Assembly (NCBI RefSeq): GCF_029868745.1
Contig: NZ_JARWOP010000194.1
Span: 1-49,877 of the forward strand
From: Nocardia wallacei
GTDB lineage: Bacteria; Actinomycetota; Actinomycetes; Mycobacteriales; Mycobacteriaceae
Reading direction: 5' to 3'
DNA: 49,877 bases
Below, one piece after another: positions 36,047-44,987 of this stretch (the first letter of the stretch is position 1; each line of letters opens with the position of its first letter). Below the pieces are notes generated by a model. The model had not been told where the DNA came from and did no database searches. It was given only the letters and a program-made list of their open reading frames with translations. A program made the translations under genes and the position numbers.

Positions 36047-36946
36047 TCACGACAGGGTCTCGGCCGCGGCGCGCCACCGGCGGGGCGGAGCGCCGTGCGT
36101 GCGATGGAACAGCCGGGTGAAATATCCGGGGTCGGCGACGCCGACCCGGCGGGCGACCTCGGCGACCGGCAGTTCGGTCTCGGCCAGCAGCCGCCGCGCC
36201 TCGGCCATCCGCCGGTCGACGATCCAGTCCTGCACGGTGCGGCCGGTGCGGCGGCGCACCACGGTGGTCAGGTGTCCGGGCGTCATGCCGACCGCGCGCG
36301 CCACGTCGCGCAGCGACAGCGGTTCGCCGTGCCGCCGCTCGATCACGTCGAATACCTCGGCCAGCAGGGGCTCGCCGCTGCGCCGCAGGTCGCCCACGAC
36401 GTCGGCGGCGAGACGGGCGAGATCGATGAGCAGCAGGGTCAGGTGTGCCGAGGCGGCCTGCCGATATCCTTCGTGCCGGTCGGCGAGTTCGGTCTCGATC
36501 GCCGCGATCGCGCCGTCCCACAGTGGGCGGCGAGCCGGGGGCACCTCGAGCCGCAGCAGCCCGCCGGACCGGCCGTGCAGGAACGGGAACAGCAGCGGAT
36601 GCGACCGCCAGGCCGGCCACGGCGCCCGGCCGTCATCCAGCACGGACGGGTCGAAGAACACCCCGACCCCGCTGCCGACGGTCCGGGCCGCGGCGATATC
36701 GACGACCTGACCGGCCCCGATCACGTACACGACGGCGTTGTCGGCATAGAACAGCACCGGGAAGTCGTGGATGTGCGGGCGCACTTCGCGCCGCACGCCC
36801 GGTGCGCTGCCGTCGCGCAACAGCATGGTGTGGCCGTCGACCGCGCCGAAACGCAGCAGCGACACCGGCGGGACGGCGTTGTCGGTCCGATAGTCGTACA
36901 CGGGCACACCACGCCGGTGGCCCACCATTCTGGTCGACTCGCGCAC
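36047..36946 (-). CDS. AraC-family transcriptional regulator
   Basis: The roughly 299-residue protein has a cupin-like N-terminal sensor (HTMLLRDGSAPGVRREVRPH, HDFPVLFYADNAVVYVIGAG, VFFDPSVLDDG) and a C-terminal AraC double HTH (LSLRDVARAVGMTPGHLTTV, then LPVAEVARRVGVADPGYFTR, FHRTHGAPPRRW). The GTG at 36946 was chosen because it leaves room for divergent promoters; an ATG at 37000 would run almost into the neighbouring methyltransferase gene. Divergent position makes that methyltransferase the likely target. Ligand unknown. Confidence 0.83.
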   Translation of the reverse strand: MRESTRMVGHRRGVPVYDYRTDNAVPPVSLLRFGAVDGHTMLLRDGSAPGVRREVRPHIHDFPVLFYADNAVVYVIGAGQVVDIAAARTVGSGVGVFFDPSVLDDGRAPWPAWRSHPLLFPFLHGRSGGLLRLEVPPARRPLWDGAIAAIETELADRHEGYRQAASAHLTLLLIDLARLAADVVGDLRRSGEPLLAEVFDVIERRHGEPLSLRDVARAVGMTPGHLTTVVRRRTGRTVQDWIVDRRMAEARRLLAETELPVAEVARRVGVADPGYFTRLFHRTHGAPPRRWRAAAETLS

Positions 36947-37002
36947 GCCACCGAAGATAGTCCCATTTTTGCCGAGTATCACCCAACTACCCGCGGCCAC
37001 AT

Positions 37003-37698
37003 GTGTTCACCATGGATCACATGACCGAACATCGTCCACATTCCGTCACTACCGCCATGGGTAACCGGCACGACTACCTGCCCGCCGCCGGCCGCGACGC
37101 CTTCCTGCCCGCCTACGATCTGCTGACCCGCCTGCTGGGCGCGCCCCGGCTGCACGAGCGACTCGTCGACCAGGCCGACCTGAGCGACGACCATCGCATT
37201 CTCGAAATAGGCTGCGGGACCGGCAATCTCACGCTGCGAGCGAAGCGCGTCCGCCCCGCCGCCGAGGTGATCGGCACCGATCCCGATCCCCGCGCTCTGG
37301 CCCGCGCCGAGCGAAAGGCTCAGGGGCAGCGGGGCATTCGCTTCGAACGCGCCTACGCTCAGGAACTCCCGTACGGCGACGGCGAATTCGACCGGGTGCT
37401 GTCCTCGCTGATGCTGCACCACCTCGACACCGACATCAAGCAGGCGCTGGCCGCCGAGGCACTGCGGGTGCTGCGTCCCGGCGGGCGGCTGCATGTGGTC
37501 GACGTCGGCGGCCCGATGACGCCCGCCGACGGCCTCGCGGCCCGGCTGATGCTGCGCGAGGAGCACATCGCCGGGAATCTCGGCGACGGGATCCCGCGGC
37601 TGCTGCGCGACGCGGGTTTCGACTGCACCGTGGTGGATTCGCGGCGGCACCGCCATCTGGGCCGGGTCACCTACTACCGAGCGGTCCGGCCGGACTGA
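37003..37698 (+). CDS. Class I SAM-dependent methyltransferase
   Basis: The up to 231-residue protein has a UbiE/MenG-like methyltransferase core: HRILEIGCGTGNLTLRAKRV (motif I), EVIGTDPDPRALARAERKA, YGDGEFDRVLSSLMLHHLD (motif II), LRVLRPGGRLHVVDVGGPM (motif III). Conservation begins around RHDYLPAAGRDAFLPAYDLL, so starts at 37003, 37012, 37021 or 37057 are all possible. It is divergent from the AraC gene and ends 9 bp before the convergent TetR gene. Small-molecule or lipid-quinone substrates are likely; none can be named. Confidence 0.82.
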   Translation: MFTMDHMTEHRPHSVTTAMGNRHDYLPAAGRDAFLPAYDLLTRLLGAPRLHERLVDQADLSDDHRILEIGCGTGNLTLRAKRVRPAAEVIGTDPDPRALARAERKAQGQRGIRFERAYAQELPYGDGEFDRVLSSLMLHHLDTDIKQALAAEALRVLRPGGRLHVVDVGGPMTPADGLAARLMLREEHIAGNLGDGIPRLLRDAGFDCTVVDSRRHRHLGRVTYYRAVRPD

Positions 37699-37707
37699 GA
37701 CTTCCGG

Positions 37708-38268
37708 CTATCGGGTGTATCCGGCGACAAGATCCGACAGCTGGGCGCCCACCCGTTCGAGCGGCTCGGCGGAGCGAGTGGCCAGCGACATCACCACGGC
37801 GCCCTCGATCGCGGCGACGATGGTAGTGGCCAGCGACAGCGCGCGCTCGGGATCCACCCGCTCCGCGCGCAGGCGCTCGGCGAGGATCTGCTCCCAGTCG
37901 GCGAATGTCGCGCCGGCCGCGTCCGCCGCCGCCGGCGCCTCGGTACGACCCAGGGCCGCCGCCACGATCGGGCAGCCGGCGGTGAAATCGCTCGACACCA
38001 TCGTGTCGCGCCACAGCGACGGGAACGCCGCCACCGCCGCGGCCAGGTCCGCTCCGGCGGTGAGCTTGCGGATCAGCACGCTCGCCGCCTGCCCGGCCGA
38101 TCGGGTGGCGGCGGCGACCAGTTCTGCCTTGCCCTCGGGGAAATTCAGGTAGACCGATCGCCGCGAGATGCCGCTGTGCTGCAGCAATTGCGCGATGCCG
38201 GTCCCCGCGACCCCGTTGCGGCGCATCAGATCGACGGTGCTGTCGATCAGCCGATCCCGAGCGCCCAT
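37708..38268 (-). CDS. TetR-family repressor (LmrA/YxaF-like)
   Basis: The 186-residue protein has an N-terminal TetR HTH (RDRLIDSTVDLMRRNGVAGT, GIAQLLQHSGISRRSVYLNF, EGKAELVAAA) and a short ligand domain with FTAGCPIVAAALGRTEAPAA, the cysteine-containing segment typical of LmrA/YxaF-type regulators. It is divergent from the OYE-fusion gene; the 112-bp gap has two ACCGATCGGT palindromes that match the type of box bound by this group. It should therefore repress itself and the reductase until an inducer binds. Confidence 0.88.
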   Translation of the reverse strand: MGARDRLIDSTVDLMRRNGVAGTGIAQLLQHSGISRRSVYLNFPEGKAELVAAATRSAGQAASVLIRKLTAGADLAAAVAAFPSLWRDTMVSSDFTAGCPIVAAALGRTEAPAAADAAGATFADWEQILAERLRAERVDPERALSLATTIVAAIEGAVVMSLATRSAEPLERVGAQLSDLVAGYTR

Positions 38269-38318
38269 GGTCCGATTCCTCTCCGTCCGCCCTGCGCGAC
38301 CAGCCTACCTTGCCCTAG

Positions 38319-38356
38319 ACCGATCGGTGTACTACCGTGCTGCTAAACCGATCGGT
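38319..38356. promoter_or_regulatory. Twin TetR operators ACCGATCGGT
   Basis: Perfect 10-bp palindromes are at 38319-38328 and 38347-38356 (28 bp start to start). The left one extends as TAGACCGATCGGT and the right as ACCGATCGGTCTA, so both fit one consensus TAGACCGATCGGTCTA. They lie between the TetR gene (start 38268) and the reductase gene (start 38381), where they would cover both divergent promoters. Confidence 0.85.
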
Positions 38357-38380
38357 CTACCACGACGGAGGAGCATTCCG

Positions 38381-40246
38381 ATGGCGACCCTGCACGACCC
38401 ACTGCCCCTCCCCTGCGGGCAGACACTGCCCAACCGGATCGTGAAAGCGGCACTGAGCGAAGGGCTCGGCGATGCCGGACTGGGACCCGACGAGCGCTTG
38501 CACCGTCTGTACACCCGCTGGGGCGCAGGCGGTTTCGGCTTGATCGTGACCGGCAACGTGATGATCGACCGCACGCAACTCGGGGAGCCGGGCAATGTGG
38601 TCATCGAGGACGAACGGCATCTGGACGAGCTGACCCGATGGGCGAAGGCGGCCGAGGACGGGGGTACACCTGTCTGGATGCAGCTGAATCATCCGGGGCG
38701 GCAGGCGAATCCGCTGGCCACCCGCAACCGGCCGGTGGCGCCCTCGGCCGTCGCGCCGGGTATTCCGGGCCTGCCCGTGCCGCGGGCGCTGACCGACACC
38801 GAAATCACCGATCTGATAACGCGTTTCGCCACCGCGGCCCGGGTCGCGGAGGCGGCCGGATTCGACGGCGTGCAGATCCACGGCGCGCACGGCTACCTGG
38901 TGTCGCAGTTCCTGTCGCCGCTGGCGAACCGGCGCACCGACGATTGGGGCGGCGACGCGGAGCGACGCAGGCGGTTCGTGCTCGAGGTGGCCCGGGCGAT
39001 CCGCACGGCGGTACGGCCCGCGTTCGCGGTGGGCATCAAGCTCAATTCCGCCGACTTCCAGCGCGGCGGTTTCACCGAGGAGGAGTCGCGGGCGGTGGTC
39101 GAGGCGCTGGCCGCCGAAGGGCTGGACCTGATCGAAATCAGCGGCGGCAGTTATGAATCGCCCGCGATGATGGGCCGGGCGCGCGGTACGTCGGCGAGCA
39201 CGCGGGCGCGCGAGGCCTACTTCCTGGAGTACGCCGAGACCGTGCGGCGCTCGGCGGGCGCGGTGCCGCTGGCGGTGACCGGCGGCTTCCGCTCGCGGGC
39301 GGCCATGTCGGCCGCGGTCGGCAGCGGTGCCTGCGACGCCGTCGGTCTGGGCCGTCCCGCGGCCGTATTCCCCAGCGCCGCAGCCGATCTCCTCAGCGGT
39401 GACGCCGCCGCGCTCCATCCCCCGCTGATCTCCCTGGGGCTACGCGGCCGATGGGCCGGCGACAGCATGAAGACCGTCGACGGCGCGCTGGACCTGCAAT
39501 GGCACACCGACCAACTCCACCGCCTCGGCGCCGGATCCGACCCGGACCTTTCTCGCTCACCCTGGCAAACCGCCCTGACGATGGTGCGGCGCAACGGAGT
39601 CGACGCGTTCCGGCCGCGCCGCGGCGGCTCGGGGCGCGGCGGAAAAGGCGACCGAGGCCACGAACACGATGGTTTCGAGCACAGCGACCTGCGTCACGAC
39701 AGACCCCGTCGCAGCGGGTTCTGGCGCAGCGCGATGGGACGCAATGAGGCCGAGCGCGGCGGGATCAGGCGCGGCGAGGGGACCCGCGCGGATCGTCCGG
39801 AGGCGCTCGCGCGCAAGTTCCGTATCGAGCGGAGCGTGGGGCGTTACGTTGTCAATCCGGCCTTTCGGGCGCTGGATCGGCTGGGGGTGCGGTCGGCCTT
39901 CGCCACCGAGTTGGAGACCATCGGACGTAAGTCCGGGCAGGCGCGGCGGGTGCCGGTGTCGGTGCTGTTCGACGACGAGGGGGCCTGGATCATCTGCCAG
40001 CACGGCATGCGGTCGGGGTGGGGCAACAATGTGCGCGCGAACCCGCGGGTGCGGCTGCGGCGCGGCGACCGGTGGTACGCCGGGACGGCGGAGTTGCGGC
40101 CCGACGACGATGTGGTCGCCCGCGCTCGCGCCTTCGCGCCGCATCCGCTGCTCGCCCCGCTCACCGCGGCCGGCTTCGCCGCGTTGCAGACCACGCCGGT
40201 CTCGGTGCGAGTCACGTTCACCGGCAACGATTCCGCCGCGAGCTGA
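38381..40246 (+). CDS. Fusion of Old Yellow Enzyme reductase and F420-dependent nitroreductase-like domain
   Basis: The 621-residue protein joins two redox modules. Residues 1-410 are an FMN-dependent NADH:flavin oxidoreductase/Old Yellow Enzyme barrel (NRIVKAALSEGLGDAGLGP, VWMQLNHPGRQ, GVQIHGAHGYLVSQFLSP, RTDDWGGDAERRRRF, GLGRPAAVF). Residues 411-478 form an Arg/Gly-rich linker. Residues 480-621 are a deazaflavin (F420)-dependent nitroreductase-like domain, DUF385/Ddn type (LETIGRKSGQARRVPVSVLF, HGMRSGWGNNVRANPRVRLR). No stop separates them. An in-frame ATG at 39734 (residue 452) could also give the second domain alone. GGAGGAG lies 6-12 nt before the ATG. Twin TetR operators control it. Both domains reduce electron-poor compounds, so a detoxification or xenobiotic role is inferred. 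Confidence 0.85.
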   Translation: MATLHDPLPLPCGQTLPNRIVKAALSEGLGDAGLGPDERLHRLYTRWGAGGFGLIVTGNVMIDRTQLGEPGNVVIEDERHLDELTRWAKAAEDGGTPVWMQLNHPGRQANPLATRNRPVAPSAVAPGIPGLPVPRALTDTEITDLITRFATAARVAEAAGFDGVQIHGAHGYLVSQFLSPLANRRTDDWGGDAERRRRFVLEVARAIRTAVRPAFAVGIKLNSADFQRGGFTEEESRAVVEALAAEGLDLIEISGGSYESPAMMGRARGTSASTRAREAYFLEYAETVRRSAGAVPLAVTGGFRSRAAMSAAVGSGACDAVGLGRPAAVFPSAAADLLSGDAAALHPPLISLGLRGRWAGDSMKTVDGALDLQWHTDQLHRLGAGSDPDLSRSPWQTALTMVRRNGVDAFRPRRGGSGRGGKGDRGHEHDGFEHSDLRHDRPRRSGFWRSAMGRNEAERGGIRRGEGTRADRPEALARKFRIERSVGRYVVNPAFRALDRLGVRSAFATELETIGRKSGQARRVPVSVLFDDEGAWIICQHGMRSGWGNNVRANPRVRLRRGDRWYAGTAELRPDDDVVARARAFAPHPLLAPLTAAGFAALQTTPVSVRVTFTGNDSAAS

Positions 40247-40287
40247 TACATACGAGACGGGTCCGCGCTGTGACCGGAAACACAAAC

Positions 40288-40301
40288 TGTGAAATTCCAC
40301 A
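40288..40301. promoter_or_regulatory. Candidate IclR autoregulatory palindrome
   Basis: TGTGAAATTCCACA is a 14-bp inverted repeat with one mismatched pair, resembling AT-centred IclR-family operators. A TAGACT -10-like hexamer follows at 40321-40326, and GGAGGA precedes the ATG at 40350. The site would overlap the -35 region. Confidence 0.5.
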
Positions 40302-40349
40302 TGCCGCGGTGGTGTACTTCTAGACTCCACGTGAACAACGGAGGAACCC

Positions 40350-41171
40350 ATGACCGTCACCGTGCCGCCCGCGGAACGCTCCACTCCCGCCCAGCGCCAC
40401 GCGACGGACAACCGCAATGCGCTCCCCGTCTCGATGATCGAGCGGATGACCCTGATCCTCGACGCGTTCGACGTCACCACGCCCACCTTGACGCTGCTGG
40501 AACTCGTCGAACGCACCGGCCTGCCGCGCTCGACCGTGCACCGCATCCTGGATCAGATGATCCGCCTGCGCTGGCTGGCGCATACGACCGGCGGCTACCG
40601 CCTGGGAATGCGCACGCTGGAGCTGGGCGGGCTGACCGCCGATCACAACGAGATCCGCGACGCGGTGGGCCCGCTGCTGCACGAGCTGTCCCAGCGCACC
40701 GGGATGGTCGGCCATCTGGCGGTGCTGGACGGCCGCGATGTGGTCTATCTGGACAAGGCCGGTGGCCGGTTCGCCACCGCCCTGCCCACCCGGCTGGGCG
40801 GCCGGATGCCCGCGCACGCCACGGCGCTGGGCAAGGCCGCGCTGGCGGCGCTGGAACCCGGCATCACCGAGGCGGCGCTGCGTGCCCGGCTGCCCCGCCT
40901 CACCCCGCGCACCGTATCCGAGCCCGACGCCCTGCGCCGGGAGCTGGCGCAGATCCGGCTGCGCCAGGGCGTGGCGGTCGATCGCGAGGAGGCGGTCGCC
41001 GGAATCGCTTGCGTCGCAGCGCCGTTGCGGGCGCGCGGCACGGCACCGGCGGCACTCTCGCTGTCCGGCCGGGCCGACGCCATGAGCTTCGACCGATTGG
41101 CGCGAGTCGTACTCGAGGTCGCGCACGAAGCGGGACGCGCCCTCTCCCCGCACCACCAACGCTGGCACTGA
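40350..41171 (+). CDS. IclR-family transcriptional regulator
   Basis: The 273-residue protein has a winged HTH (LTLLELVERTGLPRSTVHRI, LDQMIRLRWLAHTTGGYRLG) and a C-terminal IclR effector domain (HLAVLDGRDVVYLDKAGGRF, GGRMPAHATALGKAALAALE, VAVDREEAVAGIACVAAPLR). Effectors are usually small organic acids or aromatics. It is 103 bp downstream of the reductase fusion on the same strand but has its own promoter-like sequence and Shine-Dalgarno. The obvious neighbour target is itself; the gene on its other side is convergent. Target regulon not deducible. Confidence 0.9.
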   Translation: MTVTVPPAERSTPAQRHATDNRNALPVSMIERMTLILDAFDVTTPTLTLLELVERTGLPRSTVHRILDQMIRLRWLAHTTGGYRLGMRTLELGGLTADHNEIRDAVGPLLHELSQRTGMVGHLAVLDGRDVVYLDKAGGRFATALPTRLGGRMPAHATALGKAALAALEPGITEAALRARLPRLTPRTVSEPDALRRELAQIRLRQGVAVDREEAVAGIACVAAPLRARGTAPAALSLSGRADAMSFDRLARVVLEVAHEAGRALSPHHQRWH

Positions 41172-41231
41172 GCCCTCCCCGCACCACTCACGGAATATTC
41201 TCAGCTCCCACAGACAACTCCGAAGCACGCA

Positions 41232-41472
41232 GTCTCGAACTGTGCCTGCGGACGGTGCAGGTCGGCTTGCACCTTGGCAACCGCACGGTGCAGCCTCGAA
41301 CTAAGCCTGCGGACGGCACCCGCCGGCTTGCCCGTGGCAGCCGCACGATGGGGTCTCGAACTGTGCCTGCGGACGGCACCCGTGGGCTTGCCCGTGGCAG
41401 CCGCACGATGCGGTCTGGAACCGTGCCTGTGGACGGGTCCGTTGCCCACCCTGTGGCGGCCGCAGGACGCAG
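41232..41472. repeat. 60-bp intergenic minisatellite (4 units)
   Basis: Four units starting at 41232, 41293, 41353 and 41413 (spacing 61, 60, 60). Shared text includes CTGTGCCTGCGGACGGCACC and GCTTGCCCGTGGCAGCCGCA. Units 2 and 3 are nearly identical; 1 and 4 are diverged. The array fills most of the 308-bp gap between the convergent IclR and methyltransferase genes. All frames are open because of composition, but no frame shows a gene-like start or family match. Confidence 0.85.
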
Positions 41473-41479
41473 CGTGGAA

Positions 41480-42148
41480 TCAGAGGCGGCGGATGCGGGC
41501 CAGCCAGGCGGCGGTGTCGATGATGCCGTCGGCGGCGGGGTTCAGGTCGAGGTTCTCGACCTCCGCGGCGACCAACCCGGTGACGCGGCCACGGTAGCTG
41601 CTGGGCTGGAGGTCCTCCAATTCCCAACCCGCGCCGAAGGATTCGCGGATCACCGTGTCGCTGATGCGCGGGCCGATGCCGGGTTCGGCGGTCGACAGCG
41701 CCAGCACGTGCACGTATCCGCCAGGCTTGGCGAGCGTGTGCAGGGCGCGCACGTAGTCGGCACGGGTCTCGGGTTCCGTGCCGAATATATGGAACAGCGC
41801 GCTGTCGACGATGGTGTCGAACACCCCGAGTTCCGCGGCGGCCGCGGGCTCGCGACCCAGCCGCACCGCGTCGGCGACCTGGAATCGTGCTGCGGCAACC
41901 CCCTTTTCGGCCGCGTTGCGACGAGCGTAGGCGACGGCGCTGGGCGACAGGTCGACGCCCAGCACGTCGTAGCCGAGCCGGGTGAGCATGATGGTGTGCT
42001 CCCCGGCGCCGGTGCCGGGGTCGAGCACGCGCCCGCTGATTCGGCCCTCGCGTTCGAGCGCCACGATCGCCGGCTGCGGCTCGCCGATGACCCACGGCGC
42101 GGTGTCGTTGTCGTAAACGGTGTTCCAGAACTCTGCGGTCTGCGTCAT
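41480..42148 (-). CDS. Class I SAM-dependent methyltransferase (thiopurine-methyltransferase-like)
   Basis: The 222-residue protein carries EFWNTVYDNDTAPWVIGEPQ at the N-terminus, a motif of thiopurine- and small-thiol-type methyltransferases, then GRVLDPGTGAGEHTIMLTRL (motif I with Pro in place of the usual Cys/Gly), YDVLGVDLSPSAVAYARRNA, GVFDTIVDSALFHIFGTEPE and LAKPGGYVHVLALSTAEPG. The ATG at 42148 starts the conserved block; a longer frame to 42175 exists. It is convergent with the IclR gene across the 60-bp minisatellite. Substrate probably small; identity unknown. Confidence 0.85.
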   Translation of the reverse strand: MTQTAEFWNTVYDNDTAPWVIGEPQPAIVALEREGRISGRVLDPGTGAGEHTIMLTRLGYDVLGVDLSPSAVAYARRNAAEKGVAAARFQVADAVRLGREPAAAAELGVFDTIVDSALFHIFGTEPETRADYVRALHTLAKPGGYVHVLALSTAEPGIGPRISDTVIRESFGAGWELEDLQPSSYRGRVTGLVAAEVENLDLNPAADGIIDTAAWLARIRRL

Positions 42149-42199
42149 GCCCTCACTGTGCATCCTCAACCACACTCGAGGTCAACACCGCCTCCGCGG

Positions 42200-42613
42200 T
42201 CATTCGTGTTCCGCCAGCCAGCGTTTCGCCCGTGTCGGCGAGGCGCGGCACAGCCAGGCGTCCTGGACGACCTCGGTCAGTTCGTCCAAGCGGAGTTCAC
42301 CGATCCGGCTGCCCCGCAACAACACCGACAGATGACGGTCGAAGTGCGGTGTGCTGAAGAACGGCGAGGCCGGATCCTGCACCAACGCCAGTTTGTCCGA
42401 CTCCGAGGGCACCCAGAACACGATCACATCCTCGAAGCGCTCACCCGTGGCGGGGTCGAACGCATCGGGTCGCGGGGTCCGGAAGAAGATGAACGACTTG
42501 CGCCCGACCTGGTAGATCGCGTTGCCCTGCGGGCCGTACTCGACCGTCACGTGCGGCATCGCCTGTGCCAGCTCGTGCACATCGTCCACCCGGGCGCGCC
42601 GTGCCATCGTCAT
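42200..42613 (-). CDS. MmcQ/YjbR-family protein
   Basis: The 137-residue protein matches the MmcQ/YjbR (CyaY-like fold) family: VDDVHELAQAMPHVTVEYGP, AIYQVGRKSFIFFRTPRPD, DVIVFWVPSESDKLALVQDP, FDRHLSVLLRGSRIGELRLD and VQDAWLCRASPTRAKRWLAE. These small proteins are often annotated as DNA-binding, with little proof. The ATG at 42613 or 42607 starts it, 4 bp after the LLM gene's stop, so the two are in one transcript. Confidence 0.85.
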   Translation of the reverse strand: MTMARRARVDDVHELAQAMPHVTVEYGPQGNAIYQVGRKSFIFFRTPRPDAFDPATGERFEDVIVFWVPSESDKLALVQDPASPFFSTPHFDRHLSVLLRGSRIGELRLDELTEVVQDAWLCRASPTRAKRWLAEHE

Positions 42614-42617
42614 TACC

Positions 42618-43529
42618 TCAATCGGCAAGTCCGGCAAGGAGTTTGCGGGTGCGGGCGGCCGCGTCACCGCCGGCGAACACCACGCCGTAGAACTCGGTGG
42701 CGCCCGCCTCGGAGACCTCTCGGAGCCGCGCCGCCACATGCTCCTCGGAACCGATGATCGCGAGATCCTCCGGGCCCGCCGCGCCTTCCCGATCCATCAT
42801 CGCGCGATACGACGGCAGCGAGCCGTAGGCGCCGAACACCTCCGCCGCCGACTGCCGCGCCCCGTCGACATCGTCGGTGACGAGCACCGGCAGGGCACAG
42901 ACCACGCGCGGCGCCGGGCGACCCGCCTCGGTCGCGGCGGCGGTGATGGTCGGCGCGATGTGGTCGCGAATGGTGGCCGGGCCGGTCATCCACAGCACGG
43001 TCCCGTCGGCGCGGCGGCCCGCCAGCTTCAACATCTGCGTGCCCATCGCCGCGACCAGGACCGGCACCCGGCCCTCGTTCGGGACGCTCAGGGCGAGATT
43101 GGCGCTGAGGGTCTCACCCTGGTAGGAGACCGTTTCGCCCTCGAGCAGCGGCAGCAGAATGGACAGATATTCCTTCATGTGCCGGGCGGGCCGCTCGAAC
43201 CCGTAGCCGAACATGTTCTCGATGACGACCTGATGCGAGAGGCCGATACCGAGCGTGAGCCGCCCGGGGCCGGCCGCCAGCGCCGCGGTGCGGGCCTGCT
43301 GGGCCATGGCGGCCGGATGCCGCGGATAGGTGGGCACGACGGCGGTCCCCAGCTCGATGCCCGGCACCTGGCTCCCCGCCACCGCGAGCGCGGTCAGCGC
43401 GTCGATGCCGAAGATGTGCGACAGCCACGCCGAATCGAACCCTTCCTCGGCCGCCTGTGCCAGGTCGTCGGTGATCCGGCGCAGCGCGTCGGGTCCGGTC
43501 GGTTCGTTGAGCAAGATGCCGATCCGCAC
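42618..43529 (-). CDS. LLM-class F420/flavin-dependent oxidoreductase
   Basis: The 303-residue protein is a luciferase-like TIM-barrel oxidoreductase. RIGILLNEPTGPDALRRITD, AEEGFDSAWLSHIFGIDALT, PGIELGTAVVPTYPRHPAAM, GPGRLTLGIGLSHQVVIENM and VPVLVAAMGTQMLKLAGRRA match the F420-dependent actinobacterial group, as in mycobacterial Rv-type F420 enzymes. Substrate unknown. GTG at 43529 has GGAGG 8-12 nt upstream. It forms a two-gene operon with the MmcQ/YjbR gene, and a perfect tandem 17-bp repeat lies 16-49 bp upstream of the start. Confidence 0.88.
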   Translation of the reverse strand: MRIGILLNEPTGPDALRRITDDLAQAAEEGFDSAWLSHIFGIDALTALAVAGSQVPGIELGTAVVPTYPRHPAAMAQQARTAALAAGPGRLTLGIGLSHQVVIENMFGYGFERPARHMKEYLSILLPLLEGETVSYQGETLSANLALSVPNEGRVPVLVAAMGTQMLKLAGRRADGTVLWMTGPATIRDHIAPTITAAATEAGRPAPRVVCALPVLVTDDVDGARQSAAEVFGAYGSLPSYRAMMDREGAAGPEDLAIIGSEEHVAARLREVSEAGATEFYGVVFAGGDAAARTRKLLAGLAD

Positions 43530-43544
43530 GGTGGGGCCTCCTCG

Positions 43545-43578
43545 GTCGATGAATCGAACACGTCGATGAATCGAACAC
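43545..43578. promoter_or_regulatory. Perfect tandem 17-bp direct repeat upstream of LLM gene
   Basis: GTCGATGAATCGAACAC occurs at 43545-43561 and again at 43562-43578 with no gap. It starts 16 bp upstream of the LLM oxidoreductase GTG. Head-to-tail identical units next to a start codon could be a regulator site or a recent slippage event. Confidence 0.6.
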
Positions 43579-43812
43579 ACAACGTCCGTCAGTTCATCCA
43601 CCCTATGCCCCGCCCAAGGCGCTCCATCACCCTGTCGACGCGTTCCCGCGACCCCACACCCCGCCTCGACGCGCGGCCCGGCGTACCTGCCGTGCGGACG
43701 AACTTCTCGACGCGCCGCGCGACATACCCGTGCCGCATGTATTCCTCGGGCGGGTTCGGGTTTGTGGTGGCGAATCGTGACCGCGCGGGGTGGGTGGCAT
43801 GTCAAAATCCCG

Positions 43813-44853
<1,041 letters not shown>

Positions 44854-44987
44854 TTCGGCGAATACCGGCATAGTGCAAGGTGAGCGTATGGGCGCAGCGT
44901 GATGGCCGAGGATGAGCCGGTGGCGCGGGTCGACATCTTCCCGCCGGCGATCCGGGCAGCGGTGCGCCGTGGAAGGAAGTGAAGCTG

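Noticed and set aside
41188..41449. Small minus-strand frames over the 60-bp minisatellite
   Set aside because: Every frame is open through the array because the period is a multiple of three; no start site or family match supports translation.
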